A stretch of 64,000 nt of DNA from assembly GCA_003250395.1 (NCBI GenBank), contig QKGM01000038.1, positions 1 to 64,000 of the forward strand, read 5' to 3'. Made by a program: the position numbers and the translations under genes. Source of the DNA: Bacteroidota bacterium. GTDB taxonomy: Bacteria; Bacteroidota; Bacteroidia; Bacteroidales; TTA-H9. Numbering within the stretch: position 1 is the first letter of the stretch; every line of letters begins with the position of its first letter. This document shows, in pieces, positions 8,075 to 16,687 of the stretch. Under the pieces are notes generated by a model. It saw nothing but the letters and a program-made list of their open reading frames with translations, was not told the origin of the DNA and did no database searches.

Positions 8075-8198
8075 CATCTTATTTGAGTATTGGCAGGGGT
8101 TTAGTGTATTCGAACATTATAGATCTCATCAGGTTCAGGGCAATTCGACAGGGATATATCCCGCAATCTCTTACTGGCCATTTTCCCTGACGTTAGAG
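8062..8198 (+). repeat. attC-like element (partial match)
   Basis: AAACTGCCAATAAC overlaps the preceding stop. GGGGTTTAGTGTATTCG (about 8097-8113) and CCCGCAAT (about 8160-8167) are the middle boxes, and the right end is GTTAGAG (8192-8198). The left arm approximately complements TATAGTTGCAGTTA at 6862-6875. The right boundary could not be paired with the spacer after the next gene. Confidence 0.35.
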
Positions 8199-8219
8199 AA
8201 ATGATTATATAAACGAAAT

Positions 8220-8972
8220 ATGGACATAATGGAAAGTGGATTAAAGCTATTCTGGACCAGGTTTTTTAAACCCGACTGGAAGTTTGGATTATTCCTTTTA
8301 TTAATAATTTGTATCCCACGGTTTGCCTTAGTACTCAACGCCAATGAAACAGGTAATTATAGCTCCATCGGAGTGATAATGTTTATTTCTGCCATAGTAC
8401 CTTTTGTTTTCCTGAATAAGCATGGCAGGAAACAAATCGGACTATCAAAAACGAATAAACTGAAATCGTTGGTTTATGCTTTGATTGGCGGTCTTGCTTT
8501 TAGCTTTGTATTATACCTGATAGGAAATTATATATACGGGAATACTTATGAAAACTGGTATGAATACATCGGGAAATCATATAACATCCCCGAAGGAATT
8601 GCGGGACAGGAAAAGAGAATAATGTTTGCAATAATGGCAATTACAGGAATGACCTTTAGTCCGGTTGGCGAAGAATTGTTTTTCCGTGGGATTGTACATA
8701 GTAGTTTTGCCAATTCTATTGGTGATAAAAAAGCCTCAATTATTGATAGTTTGGCTTTCTCCTTAACGCATATTTCTCATTTCGGGTTAGTTTTTATAAA
8801 CAATAAATGGAGCTTTTATCTATTGCCGGCATTGATTTGGGTTCTTAGCATGTTCCTTGTAAGCTTACTTTTTTTTCAAATGAAAAGGATTACAGGTTCA
8901 ATATGGGGTGCAGTTCTTTGTCATTCCGGATTTAATCTGGGAATGATTTATTGTATCTTTTATTTGATGTAG
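8220..8972 (+). CDS. CPBP family intramembrane glutamic endopeptidase
   Basis: 250 residues from ATG with about seven hydrophobic segments. The three CPBP (Abi, CAAX-protease-like) motifs are present: EELFFRG at about 151-157 (the EExxxR motif with the catalytic glutamates), FSLTHISHFG at about 180-189 (FxxxH), and HSGFN near the C-terminus (HxxxN). These residues line the intramembrane active site in the family. Bacterial members process membrane peptides or take part in bacteriocin immunity; which applies here cannot be told. It is a solitary cassette gene, with no bacteriocin gene nearby. Confidence 0.85.
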   Translation: MDIMESGLKLFWTRFFKPDWKFGLFLLLIICIPRFALVLNANETGNYSSIGVIMFISAIVPFVFLNKHGRKQIGLSKTNKLKSLVYALIGGLAFSFVLYLIGNYIYGNTYENWYEYIGKSYNIPEGIAGQEKRIMFAIMAITGMTFSPVGEELFFRGIVHSSFANSIGDKKASIIDSLAFSLTHISHFGLVFINNKWSFYLLPALIWVLSMFLVSLLFFQMKRITGSIWGAVLCHSGFNLGMIYCIFYLM

Positions 8973-8993
8973 ACATGAAATCAATGTTTAATA

Positions 8994-9110
8994 GTCGTAA
9001 TACGCGGTATGTGAAATTGACGGGAGAGAAGGGGTTTCGGTGTTTTCTTTTTATCAGGTTTTGCTTTAAACTGATATGGAAGTGCTTCGGTATGCCAAAC
9101 GTTACATATT
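8994..9110 (+). repeat. attC-like element
   Basis: GTCGTAAT (8994-9001), 5 nt, GTATGTGA (9007-9014), then GGGGTTTCGGTGTTTTC (about 9031-9047), and a right end with GGTATGCC and GTTACATATTAGTAAC, itself a small palindrome. The left arm with exact 5-nt spacing fits the family; the right arm is ambiguous and pairing with the left boundary of the upstream cassette was not found. Confidence 0.4.
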
Positions 9111-9154
9111 AGTAACCATTGTAAATCATTTTTAAAACGAAAAATGACAGCACC

Positions 9155-9700
9155 ATGAAAATTGAATATACATTAGAAAAGATCGACTTTATTAAGTATC
9201 AGCTATACTCCGCATCTAAATCGGAAAGGATAATAAAGAGCAGGAAAAAATCAAGAATCAGTATGTCAATTATTTATTTAATTTTTGGACTCTTGTTTTT
9301 TGCACTCGCTGACTTACTACCTGCAATGATCTTTATTGGAGTTGCTATTGCATGGTATTTTCTGCAGCCATACTATATGAAGAAAAGGTATGTTCGCCAT
9401 TTTGAGAAATACATAGATGAAAACTATCAAAATAGATTTGGCAAACCGGTTTCTTTGGATTTTAATGGCGAGTATATAATCGCAACAGATTATTTAGGAG
9501 AAAGCAGGCTGAAAATTAAAGAGATAGTTGAGGTTAATGAAATTAATGATTATGAATTTCTTAAATTCTCATCGGGTGAATCATTGATTGTTCCAAAAGA
9601 TAGAGTAGAAAATATTAATGAATTAAACAACACATTAACAGAAATCGTTACCGAATTGAGCATCAATCATAATATTGACTCAGGTTGGAAATGGAAATAA
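9155..9700 (+). CDS. YcxB-like membrane protein
   Basis: 181 residues from ATG. A soluble N-terminus (MKIEYTLEKIDF) is followed by two adjacent membrane segments (about 37-53 and 56-71) and a basic PYYMKKRYVRHFEKY stretch. A C-terminal domain then has LDFNGEYIIATDYLGESRLKIKEIVEVNE and LIVPKDRV. This is the arrangement of YcxB-like proteins (two helices then a small beta domain ending in an IPK-type strand). Function of the family is unknown. Its 3' end overlaps the next gene, which suggests translational coupling. These two genes share one spacer-bounded unit. Confidence 0.65.
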   Translation: MKIEYTLEKIDFIKYQLYSASKSERIIKSRKKSRISMSIIYLIFGLLFFALADLLPAMIFIGVAIAWYFLQPYYMKKRYVRHFEKYIDENYQNRFGKPVSLDFNGEYIIATDYLGESRLKIKEIVEVNEINDYEFLKFSSGESLIVPKDRVENINELNNTLTEIVTELSINHNIDSGWKWK

Positions 9701-10239
9701 AACCAGATTATATGACAATCAGAACTTTTTGGACACTGTTTCTAAAGATCCTTGGGATTTGGCTAATACTGAGCGGATTGACTGTTTTCCCTCAATTAAT
9801 TAGTACTTTGGCTCTTTTGGGAGAGAATCAACAGGACAATTTTTTTGCGACTATTTATATTATCGCTCTGTTACTTTTAACGGTCGGATTATATTTTATT
9901 ATGCTGAAAATACTGGTGTTTAATTCGAATTGGTTAATTGATAAGTTGAAGTTGGATAAGGGATTTCAGGATGAAAAACTGGATTTAAGCATAACGCAAA
10001 AGACTGTTTTAACAGTTGCAACAATTGTGATTGGCGGTTTAATTTTCATTGACGCTTTGCCATGGCTGTGCAGAGAGGTTTTCACAACTATACAGATGAA
10101 AACTGTATTTAGAGAAGACCCTAAGTTTTCTCTGCTGATTTTTTATATCATTAAAGCACTTATTGGATACCTTTTAATGACCAATAGTAAAACAGTGATT
10201 AATTACATAGTCAAAGAGACAGATAATATTGAGAATTAA
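9691..10239 (+). CDS. Four-helix membrane protein, unrecognised
   Basis: About 182 residues. In-frame starts are a TTG at 9685 and the ATG at 9691; I use the ATG. The frame overlaps the end of the YcxB-like gene by about 10 nt, so translation is likely coupled. Four hydrophobic segments are visible (roughly residues 15-36, 50-74, 107-125 and 147-162), with a charged KLKLDKGFQDEKLDL loop in the middle. No motif was recognised. The pairing with the YcxB-like gene suggests the two membrane proteins act together. Confidence 0.6.
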   Translation: MEIKPDYMTIRTFWTLFLKILGIWLILSGLTVFPQLISTLALLGENQQDNFFATIYIIALLLLTVGLYFIMLKILVFNSNWLIDKLKLDKGFQDEKLDLSITQKTVLTVATIVIGGLIFIDALPWLCREVFTTIQMKTVFREDPKFSLLIFYIIKALIGYLLMTNSKTVINYIVKETDNIEN

Positions 10240-10380
10240 GTCAAAACGACCTACACCTGCAATATAACCAATAAATGTTTCAGCGATTTACGAAGCATGA
10301 TGCCCGCAACAAAGCTGTAATGGTTTGATATGGTTGAAGCAGGCAATCGCACGCTTTGCATATACTCAACCTTATGGTTA
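10240..10380 (+). repeat. attC-like element with a clear right half
   Basis: GTTTCAGCGATTTACGA (about 10278-10294) and GCCCGCAA (about 10302-10309) form the middle; the right half is GCATATAC (10358-10365), TCAAC (10366-10370), CTTATGGTTA (10371-10380). TATGGTTA is the exact complement of TAACCATA after the next gene (11441-11448). The left arm after 10239 is not clear. Confidence 0.45.
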
Positions 10381-10408
10381 ATTTTGTATATGCTCATTTT
10401 TAGATATT

Positions 10409-11437
10409 ATGACAAAGAGAAAAACTAAACGAATAATTAAAATTGCATTACTGGCTGGAACAATTGTCTCGATGTTCTTCGTCCCATGGATTTTAGTCAG
10501 GGCCTGGATATTGCCGCTGCCTGATACGATTCAGGAGCAGTTAAATGAAGCCGTTGACCTTGGGTTTGTTGGCATTATTGTCTATGTTGATAGAGGTGGT
10601 AAGCAACCTGCGTTTTTTGCTGCTGGCTTACACAACCGTGAAAATAAAATACCTGCCAATCCTAATGCATTATTCAAAATTGGCAGTATTAGTAAACTAT
10701 ATAATGCAGTTGCAGTAACAAAATTGGTACATGATAGCCTTTTATCACTGGATAAAACGTTGGTTGATTATATGCCTGATCTGAAAGGGAAAATCGAAAA
10801 TGCTGGGAAGATTACTTTGAGAATGCTGGTACAGCATCGCAGTGGCATACCTGATTATACCGACACTCCTGATTATTGGGCAGCTCCCCCAAAAAGCAAT
10901 GAAGAAAATCTCGAATTGATTTTTGATATGCCAGCTGGTTTTGAGCCAGGTGAAAACTATGAATACAGTAATACGAACTATTTGCTACTTTCCGAAATCA
11001 TGGATAGGATCGTGGGATATCCACATTTTCAGTTTATTCAGGAGCATATTTTAAACCGACTTAATTTAAAAAATACTTTCCCATCTGTTAATGATGTCAA
11101 TATAGATGATGTAATGAGCGGTTACCATGTCGGATATCCACTGGATTTAAAAACTGACAATCGGGGAATGGTAGCATCAGCAGAAGATGTAGGCATATTT
11201 TTACGAGCATTAAATAATGGGACATTGTTTGATGAAGGTGAACAAGAAATCTATTCTTCAATTTATGAGTATGGACATAAAGGGTGGGTTCCTGGATATC
11301 AGAGTATTGCTAAATACCATAAAGATATTGATGCTGTGGTTATTCAATTTACGAATACAACTGACCCTAAAATGTACAACTGGAATTTAGCGGATATTGA
11401 ATATTCCCGTTTGTTGAAAATAATAAGAAAAAATTAG
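10409..11437 (+). CDS. Beta-lactamase-fold serine hydrolase, membrane-anchored
   Basis: 342 residues from ATG. A basic N-terminus and a hydrophobic segment (about residues 10-33) anchor or export the protein. The class C beta-lactamase/esterase family (PF00144) motifs are present: S-I-S-K at about 93-96 (nucleophile and base), Y-S-N at about 186-188, and GHKGWVPG near residue 290 in the place of the third (KTG/HxG) motif. Members include D-alanyl-D-alanine carboxypeptidases, esterases and lipid hydrolases, so substrate cannot be assigned. Length is a little short of typical members but complete. It is a solitary gene in the array, bounded by TATGGTTA and TAACCATA. Confidence 0.85.
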   Translation: MTKRKTKRIIKIALLAGTIVSMFFVPWILVRAWILPLPDTIQEQLNEAVDLGFVGIIVYVDRGGKQPAFFAAGLHNRENKIPANPNALFKIGSISKLYNAVAVTKLVHDSLLSLDKTLVDYMPDLKGKIENAGKITLRMLVQHRSGIPDYTDTPDYWAAPPKSNEENLELIFDMPAGFEPGENYEYSNTNYLLLSEIMDRIVGYPHFQFIQEHILNRLNLKNTFPSVNDVNIDDVMSGYHVGYPLDLKTDNRGMVASAEDVGIFLRALNNGTLFDEGEQEIYSSIYEYGHKGWVPGYQSIAKYHKDIDAVVIQFTNTTDPKMYNWNLADIEYSRLLKIIRKN

Positions 11438-11573
11438 CCGTAACCATATTCGCTTTAAACAGGAGTGAAAGTAAATTACTCTATGGTTGTAGCCGGACTG
11501 CATAATGGCATCGGGTTGATAAGTTCATAGGCTGTAATAGACTGATTCGTATATACTAAGCTATACTCCTGTA
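11431..11573 (+). repeat. attC-like element
   Basis: AAATTAGCCGTAACCATA (11431-11448) overlaps the stop of the hydrolase gene and complements 10371-10385. The right half is GTATATAC (11549-11556), TAAGC (11557-11561), TATACTCCTGTA (11562-11573). That boundary matches the complement of the box after the next gene (12421-12435). Confidence 0.45.
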
Positions 11574-11605
11574 TTAACAAACACATTTCTGAATAGATAA
11601 AACAT

Positions 11606-12418
11606 ATGAAACTAAAAACAAAAATAAGAATTGCTAACATATCAATTTGGGTGATTGTGGTAACAATTGCGTTGATTGCGCTGTTCTTTTTCGGATTCCT
11701 AATTTCAAATACTTTTGATTTAAATGTATTTGAAAACAGGACCTCGGATTTTATCTGGATTCTTTTTGCTGCATCATTGGTGATTGTAGCATGTGGAGCT
11801 TTCTTAAACATAAGTCTGAACATAGGAATTATTGCGGAAAGTAAAATCAATGAAATTCCAGACGGGCAGGTTAAAAATGGCTCATTCAATAAAAAATTTC
11901 TAATTGTTATTTTTTTGGTTTTATCTATTATAATGGGATTTTTATTTTTGGGAGATTTCATAACCCGGCAAAGCGAAAAAAGTATATTAATTAATGAATG
12001 TACAGAGACTTTAGCCCGATACGACAATTCAATTAATTATATTTCAAAAGCACTGACAGATACTTCCCTGATTGGTGAAATACCTGACATTTTAAAATTC
12101 CTTGAAGAACAGAAACAAGAATTCCCTAGCATTATCTTAATTACCAGCGGCTATTACAGAGAACAACTGTCATACTTAAGAATTACTCCTTATACGAGTA
12201 AATCAGACCTAAAGAAGGAAATGTTCAACTTTTCTTTATATCCTTGTGATAAAAATGATTGTGATTATCTCAGTGAGGTATTTGAAAAGGATAAATCTGA
12301 TTACTATTTCTGGTCTGAGAATAATAATTATAGATTATATTATCCAATAAATACAGGAGAAAAGAAATTTGTATTACTATTTAGTAAATATAATCGATAT
12401 GGACATACAGGATCATAA
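11606..12418 (+). CDS. Membrane protein with C-terminal extracytoplasmic region, unrecognised
   Basis: 270 residues from ATG. Three hydrophobic segments (about 11-33, 47-70 and 95-115) are followed by a soluble region of about 150 residues. That region holds CTETLARYDNSINYISKAL, an ITSGYY segment and SLYPCDKNDCDYL, which includes a short CDKNDC cysteine pair. No family was recognised. The soluble part resembles no enzyme I know, and the cysteine pair may form a disulfide if it faces the periplasm. Solitary cassette gene. Confidence 0.6.
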   Translation: MKLKTKIRIANISIWVIVVTIALIALFFFGFLISNTFDLNVFENRTSDFIWILFAASLVIVACGAFLNISLNIGIIAESKINEIPDGQVKNGSFNKKFLIVIFLVLSIIMGFLFLGDFITRQSEKSILINECTETLARYDNSINYISKALTDTSLIGEIPDILKFLEEQKQEFPSIILITSGYYREQLSYLRITPYTSKSDLKKEMFNFSLYPCDKNDCDYLSEVFEKDKSDYYFWSENNNYRLYYPINTGEKKFVLLFSKYNRYGHTGS

Positions 12419-12420
12419 AT

Positions 12421-12584
12421 ATTACAGGTGGTAATAGCCTGTGTATTCCAGGGATATTCTGTATTTCTGGTTGTCTTTTATACTATTGGTAATACTTTGG
12501 GCCAATTGTTAGCAGATACTCTAAGAGACCCACGATGACAATATGCCCAACCATTAATGCCAACTTGAAAAACCGCTTTATATA
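12421..12584 (+). repeat. attC-like element (left half clear)
   Basis: ATTACAGGTGGTAAT (12421-12435), AGCCT, GTGTATTC (12441-12448). The left arm resembles the complement of the upstream boundary TATACTCCTGTATTAAC (11562-11578) allowing one or two gaps. The right half before the gene at 12585 is unclear. Confidence 0.35.
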
Positions 12585-13169
12585 ATGTATTTTGAAAATA
12601 CCAGATTAGTAAATATCTGGAAGGCGACAGCAGAGATATTAAATGGAAAATTCTCCATGCCATTTCAATGGTACAATGGAGGAAGTAGTGAAGGAGGATT
12701 ATTTTTATTCTGCATTGACATTAATTATCGAAATGTTGAAATAAAAATTGAGGCTGGAATACTTGAGTTGCCACTGAGAAAAGACGAATATACCGGGTGT
12801 ATTATAACCATATCAGCTTTAAAGAATTCTGTCGAAAGAATTGAATTGTCGATTTGGCGTAAGGACTTTCTCGACAGAATTTTTAAAATTGGTAATACAA
12901 AAACTGGTTATAAAGATTTCGATAAAATAATTGGATTAAAGGCCAGCAGAAATATAGGGAGAAACTTGCCGAAATTGTTTGAAAATAGACAATTAAGAGA
13001 AGAATTTATGAACGACCGGTATAGAGTTTTTAACATCTCTACAAGCGATAATGTGATTACAATTAGGAGAAAATCAAACCTGTTTATGGAAAACTCAAAA
13101 ATGATTCAATCAGAATATGAGAACTTTTGTATTTTTATTGATAGTTTAATCGATTCAACAATATTATAA
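12585..13169 (+). CDS. Conserved-looking soluble protein, unrecognised
   Basis: 194 residues from ATG. No signal peptide or membrane segment. The sequence alternates beta strands and charged loops (GGLFLFCIDINYRNVEIKIEAG, then IELSIWRKDFLDRIF) with a helical C-terminus. The LSIWRKDFLDR segment followed by a helix, then VFNISTSDNVITIRRK, suggests an alpha/beta fold, but I cannot name a family. Codon use looks normal for the region and there is no internal stop. Solitary gene. Confidence 0.5.
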   Translation: MYFENTRLVNIWKATAEILNGKFSMPFQWYNGGSSEGGLFLFCIDINYRNVEIKIEAGILELPLRKDEYTGCIITISALKNSVERIELSIWRKDFLDRIFKIGNTKTGYKDFDKIIGLKASRNIGRNLPKLFENRQLREEFMNDRYRVFNISTSDNVITIRRKSNLFMENSKMIQSEYENFCIFIDSLIDSTIL

Positions 13170-13708
13170 GTTTAGCCAACAAATATGTTTTGGCTCCTTT
13201 TAGACTCATTAACATGAGGGACAACATATTAACAGCTTGATTGCTGATTGGAATTTTACAAGCTTTGTAATCATCTGATGGTATAATACAATAGCCAGTA
13301 GTGGAGCGTAAGGATCAATATCTGATTTATATAATATTTCGCTCGTGCTCCTCTTGACAAAAGTATATCTGCCGGATATCAGAATCTATTTTTCGTAAGT
13401 ACTGTAATTTTATCTGTTATAATTTGGCGATGAGGTGAGCCATAGGTATTGGCATAACAACCCACATTGGTGGTCTTTTGACTGGTTTTATCTAAAATAC
13501 TGAAATGAAAAAAATAATATAAGCGAGATCAGGAAAACTAAGGCTGTTGACGCAAGGAATCAGCCCCGCGGGTTTCAGGGGTATTCGAACTGTTGATGCT
13601 CGTAGAAATTTTTGGTGAAAACTGACAGAAGATCGATACATAGGCCTTTATGATAACATACTGACAAACGTTCCAGTTCATTTTGAAAATCTATAATAAC
13701 TATAAAAT
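13170..13708. other. Long non-coding spacer, probably two attC-like elements around a gene-less unit
   Basis: About 539 nt without a convincing gene. Just after the stop is TTTAGCCAAC (a GCCAAC box as at 6002). Further on, GCGGGTTTCAGGGGTATTCG (13568-13587) is the middle box of the element family, followed by ACATAC (13666-13671), TGACA and AACGTTCC. The roughly 300 nt between the two elements hold no frame and may be a non-coding cassette. Confidence 0.45.
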
Positions 13709-15619
13709 ATGACCAGGAAAGAACATCTTGAATTTTGTAAAAAATGTGTAAACCGGAGATTTGATTCAAATCAGGGTTTGATTTGTAGTATATCCGGAAA
13801 AATTGCTGATTTCGATCAAACATGTATAAGTTTTAGTTTGGATGAATCAGTTAAAGAGGTAGTGAATGATACGCTTGAAGTAAGCAGCAAAGAAATAATG
13901 AAAGAGTTAGATAAGAATAGTGTAAATAAATTAAAAGCTCATCAGGATTTTTCCTTTGCTATAATCGGAGGTTCTTTGGCTGCTTTAACAGGTGCTTTTT
14001 TGTGGGCATTTGTGACTGTTGCATTGAAATATCAGGTTGGATATATGGCCATTGGTGTAGGACTGTTAGTCGGCTTTTCAGTTCGATTTTTTGGTGCGGG
14101 GATTGATAAAAAGTTTGGACATCTCGGAGCTTCTCTTTCATTGCTTGGGTGCTTACTTGGAAATTTGTTCAGTCAGGTAGGATTCATTGCTCAGGGCCAA
14201 TCATTAGGGTATTTTGAAACCTTAACATATTTAAATTTCGGATTGATAATAAACATTCTGATAGAGTCCTTCCATCCGATGGATTTATTGTTTTATGGAA
14301 TAGCAATTTTTGAGGGCTATAAATTCGCGTTTAGAAAGGTAACTGTTCAGGAGATTAAAAATTTGCGGTCAGAGACTTTCGAAGGATATCCCTCAAACTA
14401 TAAACTAAGAAAGCCATTGGTTGTCCTGTCTGTTGTAATAATTGGATTTTTCCTGCTTAAAATCAGTAAAGGAGTATCGGGAGTTAAGACTTTCAGCTAT
14501 GAATCAGGGAATAAATTATCCGAGGGTGAAATGAAAAACAGTAAAGAGAACGGGAAATGGACTTACTGGTATGAAAATGGGAATACCCAGCTAGTATGCT
14601 TTTATTGTAATGGTTTACCTGATAGTTTATGGCAATGGTTTGATGAATCAGGAAATCTCTCGAGAGTTGGAAATTATAGAAAGGGGATTGAACATGGAAC
14701 GTGGATTAATTATTATAAAAATGGTATTATAAGTGATTCAGGAAATTTTAGTGACAGCCGGATGGAGGGAGAGTGGAAATATAGATATGAGAATGGTAGC
14801 TTAAGTCAACTAGGTTATTTCAAAAGAAATTTGCAAGATAGTATTTGGAAGACCTATTATGAAAATGGTCAGTTATGCAGTATTGGTTCGATGCAAAATG
14901 GGATTCCTTCAGGGTTATGGACAACATACAATGAAAATGGACAGATATCAGGTAAAATCAATTACTTGTCGGATAATAAAAGTTTTATTGAAGATGTTTG
15001 GGATTTAAATGGAAATCATATTGTAATCGAAGGGAATGGATTGTATAAATCATTTTCTGCTACCGGACAAGTATTGTTTCAGGGGAATATCAGGGATGGT
15101 CAAAGAGTGGGGAAATGGATTTCATATTTTGAAAATGGAGAAATAAAGGAAGAAGGAATCTACAATAGTGAGATTTATAAAATTATTAATTCATGGGCTT
15201 CAAACGACGAACAAACTGTTAAAGATGGACAGGGAACATACAAAATGTATTTTCCAGACAATGAGTCTATCTATGAAACTGGTGAAATTAAAAATGGATT
15301 GCGGGAAGGAATATGGAAAACTTATTATGAATCAACGCATTCAGTGTGCTATGAAAATAATTATAAAGAAGGAAAATTATCAGGGATGCAGAAATATTAT
15401 TTCGAATCTGGACAGCTTTTTTCTTTTGGTGAAATGAATGAAGGTCGGAGAGAAGGTGAATGGAGCTGGTTTTATGACTCAGGAAATATTTCATCTACCG
15501 CTAATTTTGTTAATGATTTAAAAGAAGGAAAACAAATTATGTGGAGCGAGACAGGTGATAAAACCAAAGAAGAGTATTATAGAAACGGAGAGTTAACAGA
15601 GGAGAAAGTATTGTATTGA
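13709..15619 (+). CDS. Membrane protein with N-terminal Cys cluster and YwqK/MORN-like repeats
   Basis: 636 residues from ATG. Part 1 (about 1-45) has CxxC (10, 13) with further cysteines at 26 and 39, a small metal-site-like motif. Part 2 (about 78-210) has several hydrophobic segments with many glycines. Another transmembrane segment lies near 235-252. Part 3 (about 265-636) is a long run of MORN_2/YwqK repeats of the form G-x-W-x-x-Y-x-E-N-G, of the kind annotated as YwqK-family antitoxins in Bacillota but widespread in Bacteroidota without a toxin partner. Topology would put the repeats on the far side of the membrane from the Cys cluster or on the same side depending on helix count. No toxin candidate flanks it. 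Confidence 0.75.
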   Translation: MTRKEHLEFCKKCVNRRFDSNQGLICSISGKIADFDQTCISFSLDESVKEVVNDTLEVSSKEIMKELDKNSVNKLKAHQDFSFAIIGGSLAALTGAFLWAFVTVALKYQVGYMAIGVGLLVGFSVRFFGAGIDKKFGHLGASLSLLGCLLGNLFSQVGFIAQGQSLGYFETLTYLNFGLIINILIESFHPMDLLFYGIAIFEGYKFAFRKVTVQEIKNLRSETFEGYPSNYKLRKPLVVLSVVIIGFFLLKISKGVSGVKTFSYESGNKLSEGEMKNSKENGKWTYWYENGNTQLVCFYCNGLPDSLWQWFDESGNLSRVGNYRKGIEHGTWINYYKNGIISDSGNFSDSRMEGEWKYRYENGSLSQLGYFKRNLQDSIWKTYYENGQLCSIGSMQNGIPSGLWTTYNENGQISGKINYLSDNKSFIEDVWDLNGNHIVIEGNGLYKSFSATGQVLFQGNIRDGQRVGKWISYFENGEIKEEGIYNSEIYKIINSWASNDEQTVKDGQGTYKMYFPDNESIYETGEIKNGLREGIWKTYYESTHSVCYENNYKEGKLSGMQKYYFESGQLFSFGEMNEGRREGEWSWFYDSGNISSTANFVNDLKEGKQIMWSETGDKTKEEYYRNGELTEEKVLY

Positions 15620-15952
15620 GTACAGTTAATCCTTTTAAGGTAGGATACAGTGTGTCCTTGTTTCAGAAGTCCATACACGTATAAGGATTAAATGATATTG
15701 ATGGTAAAATACATCTAACTCCTTTACAATACCATATTATCAAACTTAGAATTGAATTGATAACACACCAATATCTAATCGTATTGTTTGTCGTTGAAAA
15801 GTTAATCTGCAAAGCAATGTGGTTAAATTGAAGTATATTTGTTAGCAATAGTTCTTTTATTAAGGCTAATTGTTCTTAATTATGAAATGATGCAGGCTAA
15901 GAAGGTTGATCTTATGTATTGGTCTGGTTGGATGTTGAAATAAAGCGGAAAT
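15620..15952. other. Non-coding spacer
   Basis: About 333 nt with no convincing gene; a minus-strand frame has no features. GTTAGCAATAGTTC at 15841-15854 resembles a boundary box and shares AACTATT with the sequence after the next gene (about 16294-16300), but the match is short. The gene-proximal end is AT-rich. Confidence 0.35.
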
Positions 15953-16276
15953 ATGATAGCTAAAACACCTGTTCCACCATATTATGCAGTAATTTTTAGT
16001 TCAGTCAGGACAGAAGGCGATAATGGATATTCTGATATGGCTGACAGAATGGTTGAAATGGCCAAACAGCAGGCGGGCTTTCTCGGAGTTGAGAGCGCGA
16101 GAGACGAGATTGGCATTACCGTTTCATACTGGCGCGATTTAAATTCTATTAAGGCATGGAAGGAGAATTTTGAACATTCTATCGCAAGGGAGAAGGGACG
16201 AAATGAATGGTATCAAAGTTTTAAAACCAGAATTGCTAAAGTAGAACGGGATTATGAGTTTGAAAAAGCGTATTGA
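15953..16276 (+). CDS. Antibiotic biosynthesis monooxygenase (ABM) family protein
   Basis: 107 residues from ATG, the typical length for one ABM-fold ferredoxin-like domain. The pattern is a beta strand YYAVIFSS, then a helix with MADRMVEMAKQQAGFLGVES, then EIGITVSYWRDLNSIKAWKENFEHSIAREKGR, then the last strand. Family members are small dimeric monooxygenases or heme-degrading enzymes, but many have no assigned role. No partner genes are visible. It stands alone in the array, between spacers. Confidence 0.8.
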   Translation: MIAKTPVPPYYAVIFSSVRTEGDNGYSDMADRMVEMAKQQAGFLGVESARDEIGITVSYWRDLNSIKAWKENFEHSIAREKGRNEWYQSFKTRIAKVERDYEFEKAY

Positions 16277-16687
16277 ACGGGGAATAGCTCTATAACTATT
16301 ATGAAGCTTTATAATAAATATTAATATTTTTTAAGGTGAAACTGTATATCGGTTTAACCGAAAGTAATGTGCTGTCTGCAGCTCTCATATCTTTCTTTTG
16401 GTGTAATAAGGTTATCACTTATTTCTGAACCTTGAACGTTGATTACTCATGCGTTATATTCATCAAATGAAATAATTCTTTCAGGAAAGATTTGTACAAA
16501 CAGATTTGGAGAGTGAAAAATTAGGAAGTCCCTTTCATAGATTATAACTTTAGATATTTATTGTTAATGACAGGAATTTGTGAAATAATCCGGGGTACCT
16601 ATAGGAATATGCTTTGAAACAGGTAATAATTACTTATCCGGATATTTTATGCATTAGAATGAAGTTAATGCACTTTATTGGACTAAT
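16277..16687. other. Non-coding spacer, nothing recognised
   Basis: About 411 nt of AT-rich sequence with no convincing reading frame on either strand. I could not place an attC-like element here with both arms, although short TAACTATTA and GGTACC tracts are present. Confidence 0.35.

Noticed and set aside
13575-13823. Minus-strand 82-codon frame in the spacer before the YwqK protein
   Set aside because: It crosses the attC-like element and the start of the real gene, with no recognisable features.
15168-15437. Plus-strand 89-codon frame inside the YwqK gene
   Set aside because: It is in another frame of a long repeat-bearing gene whose own frame has clear motifs.
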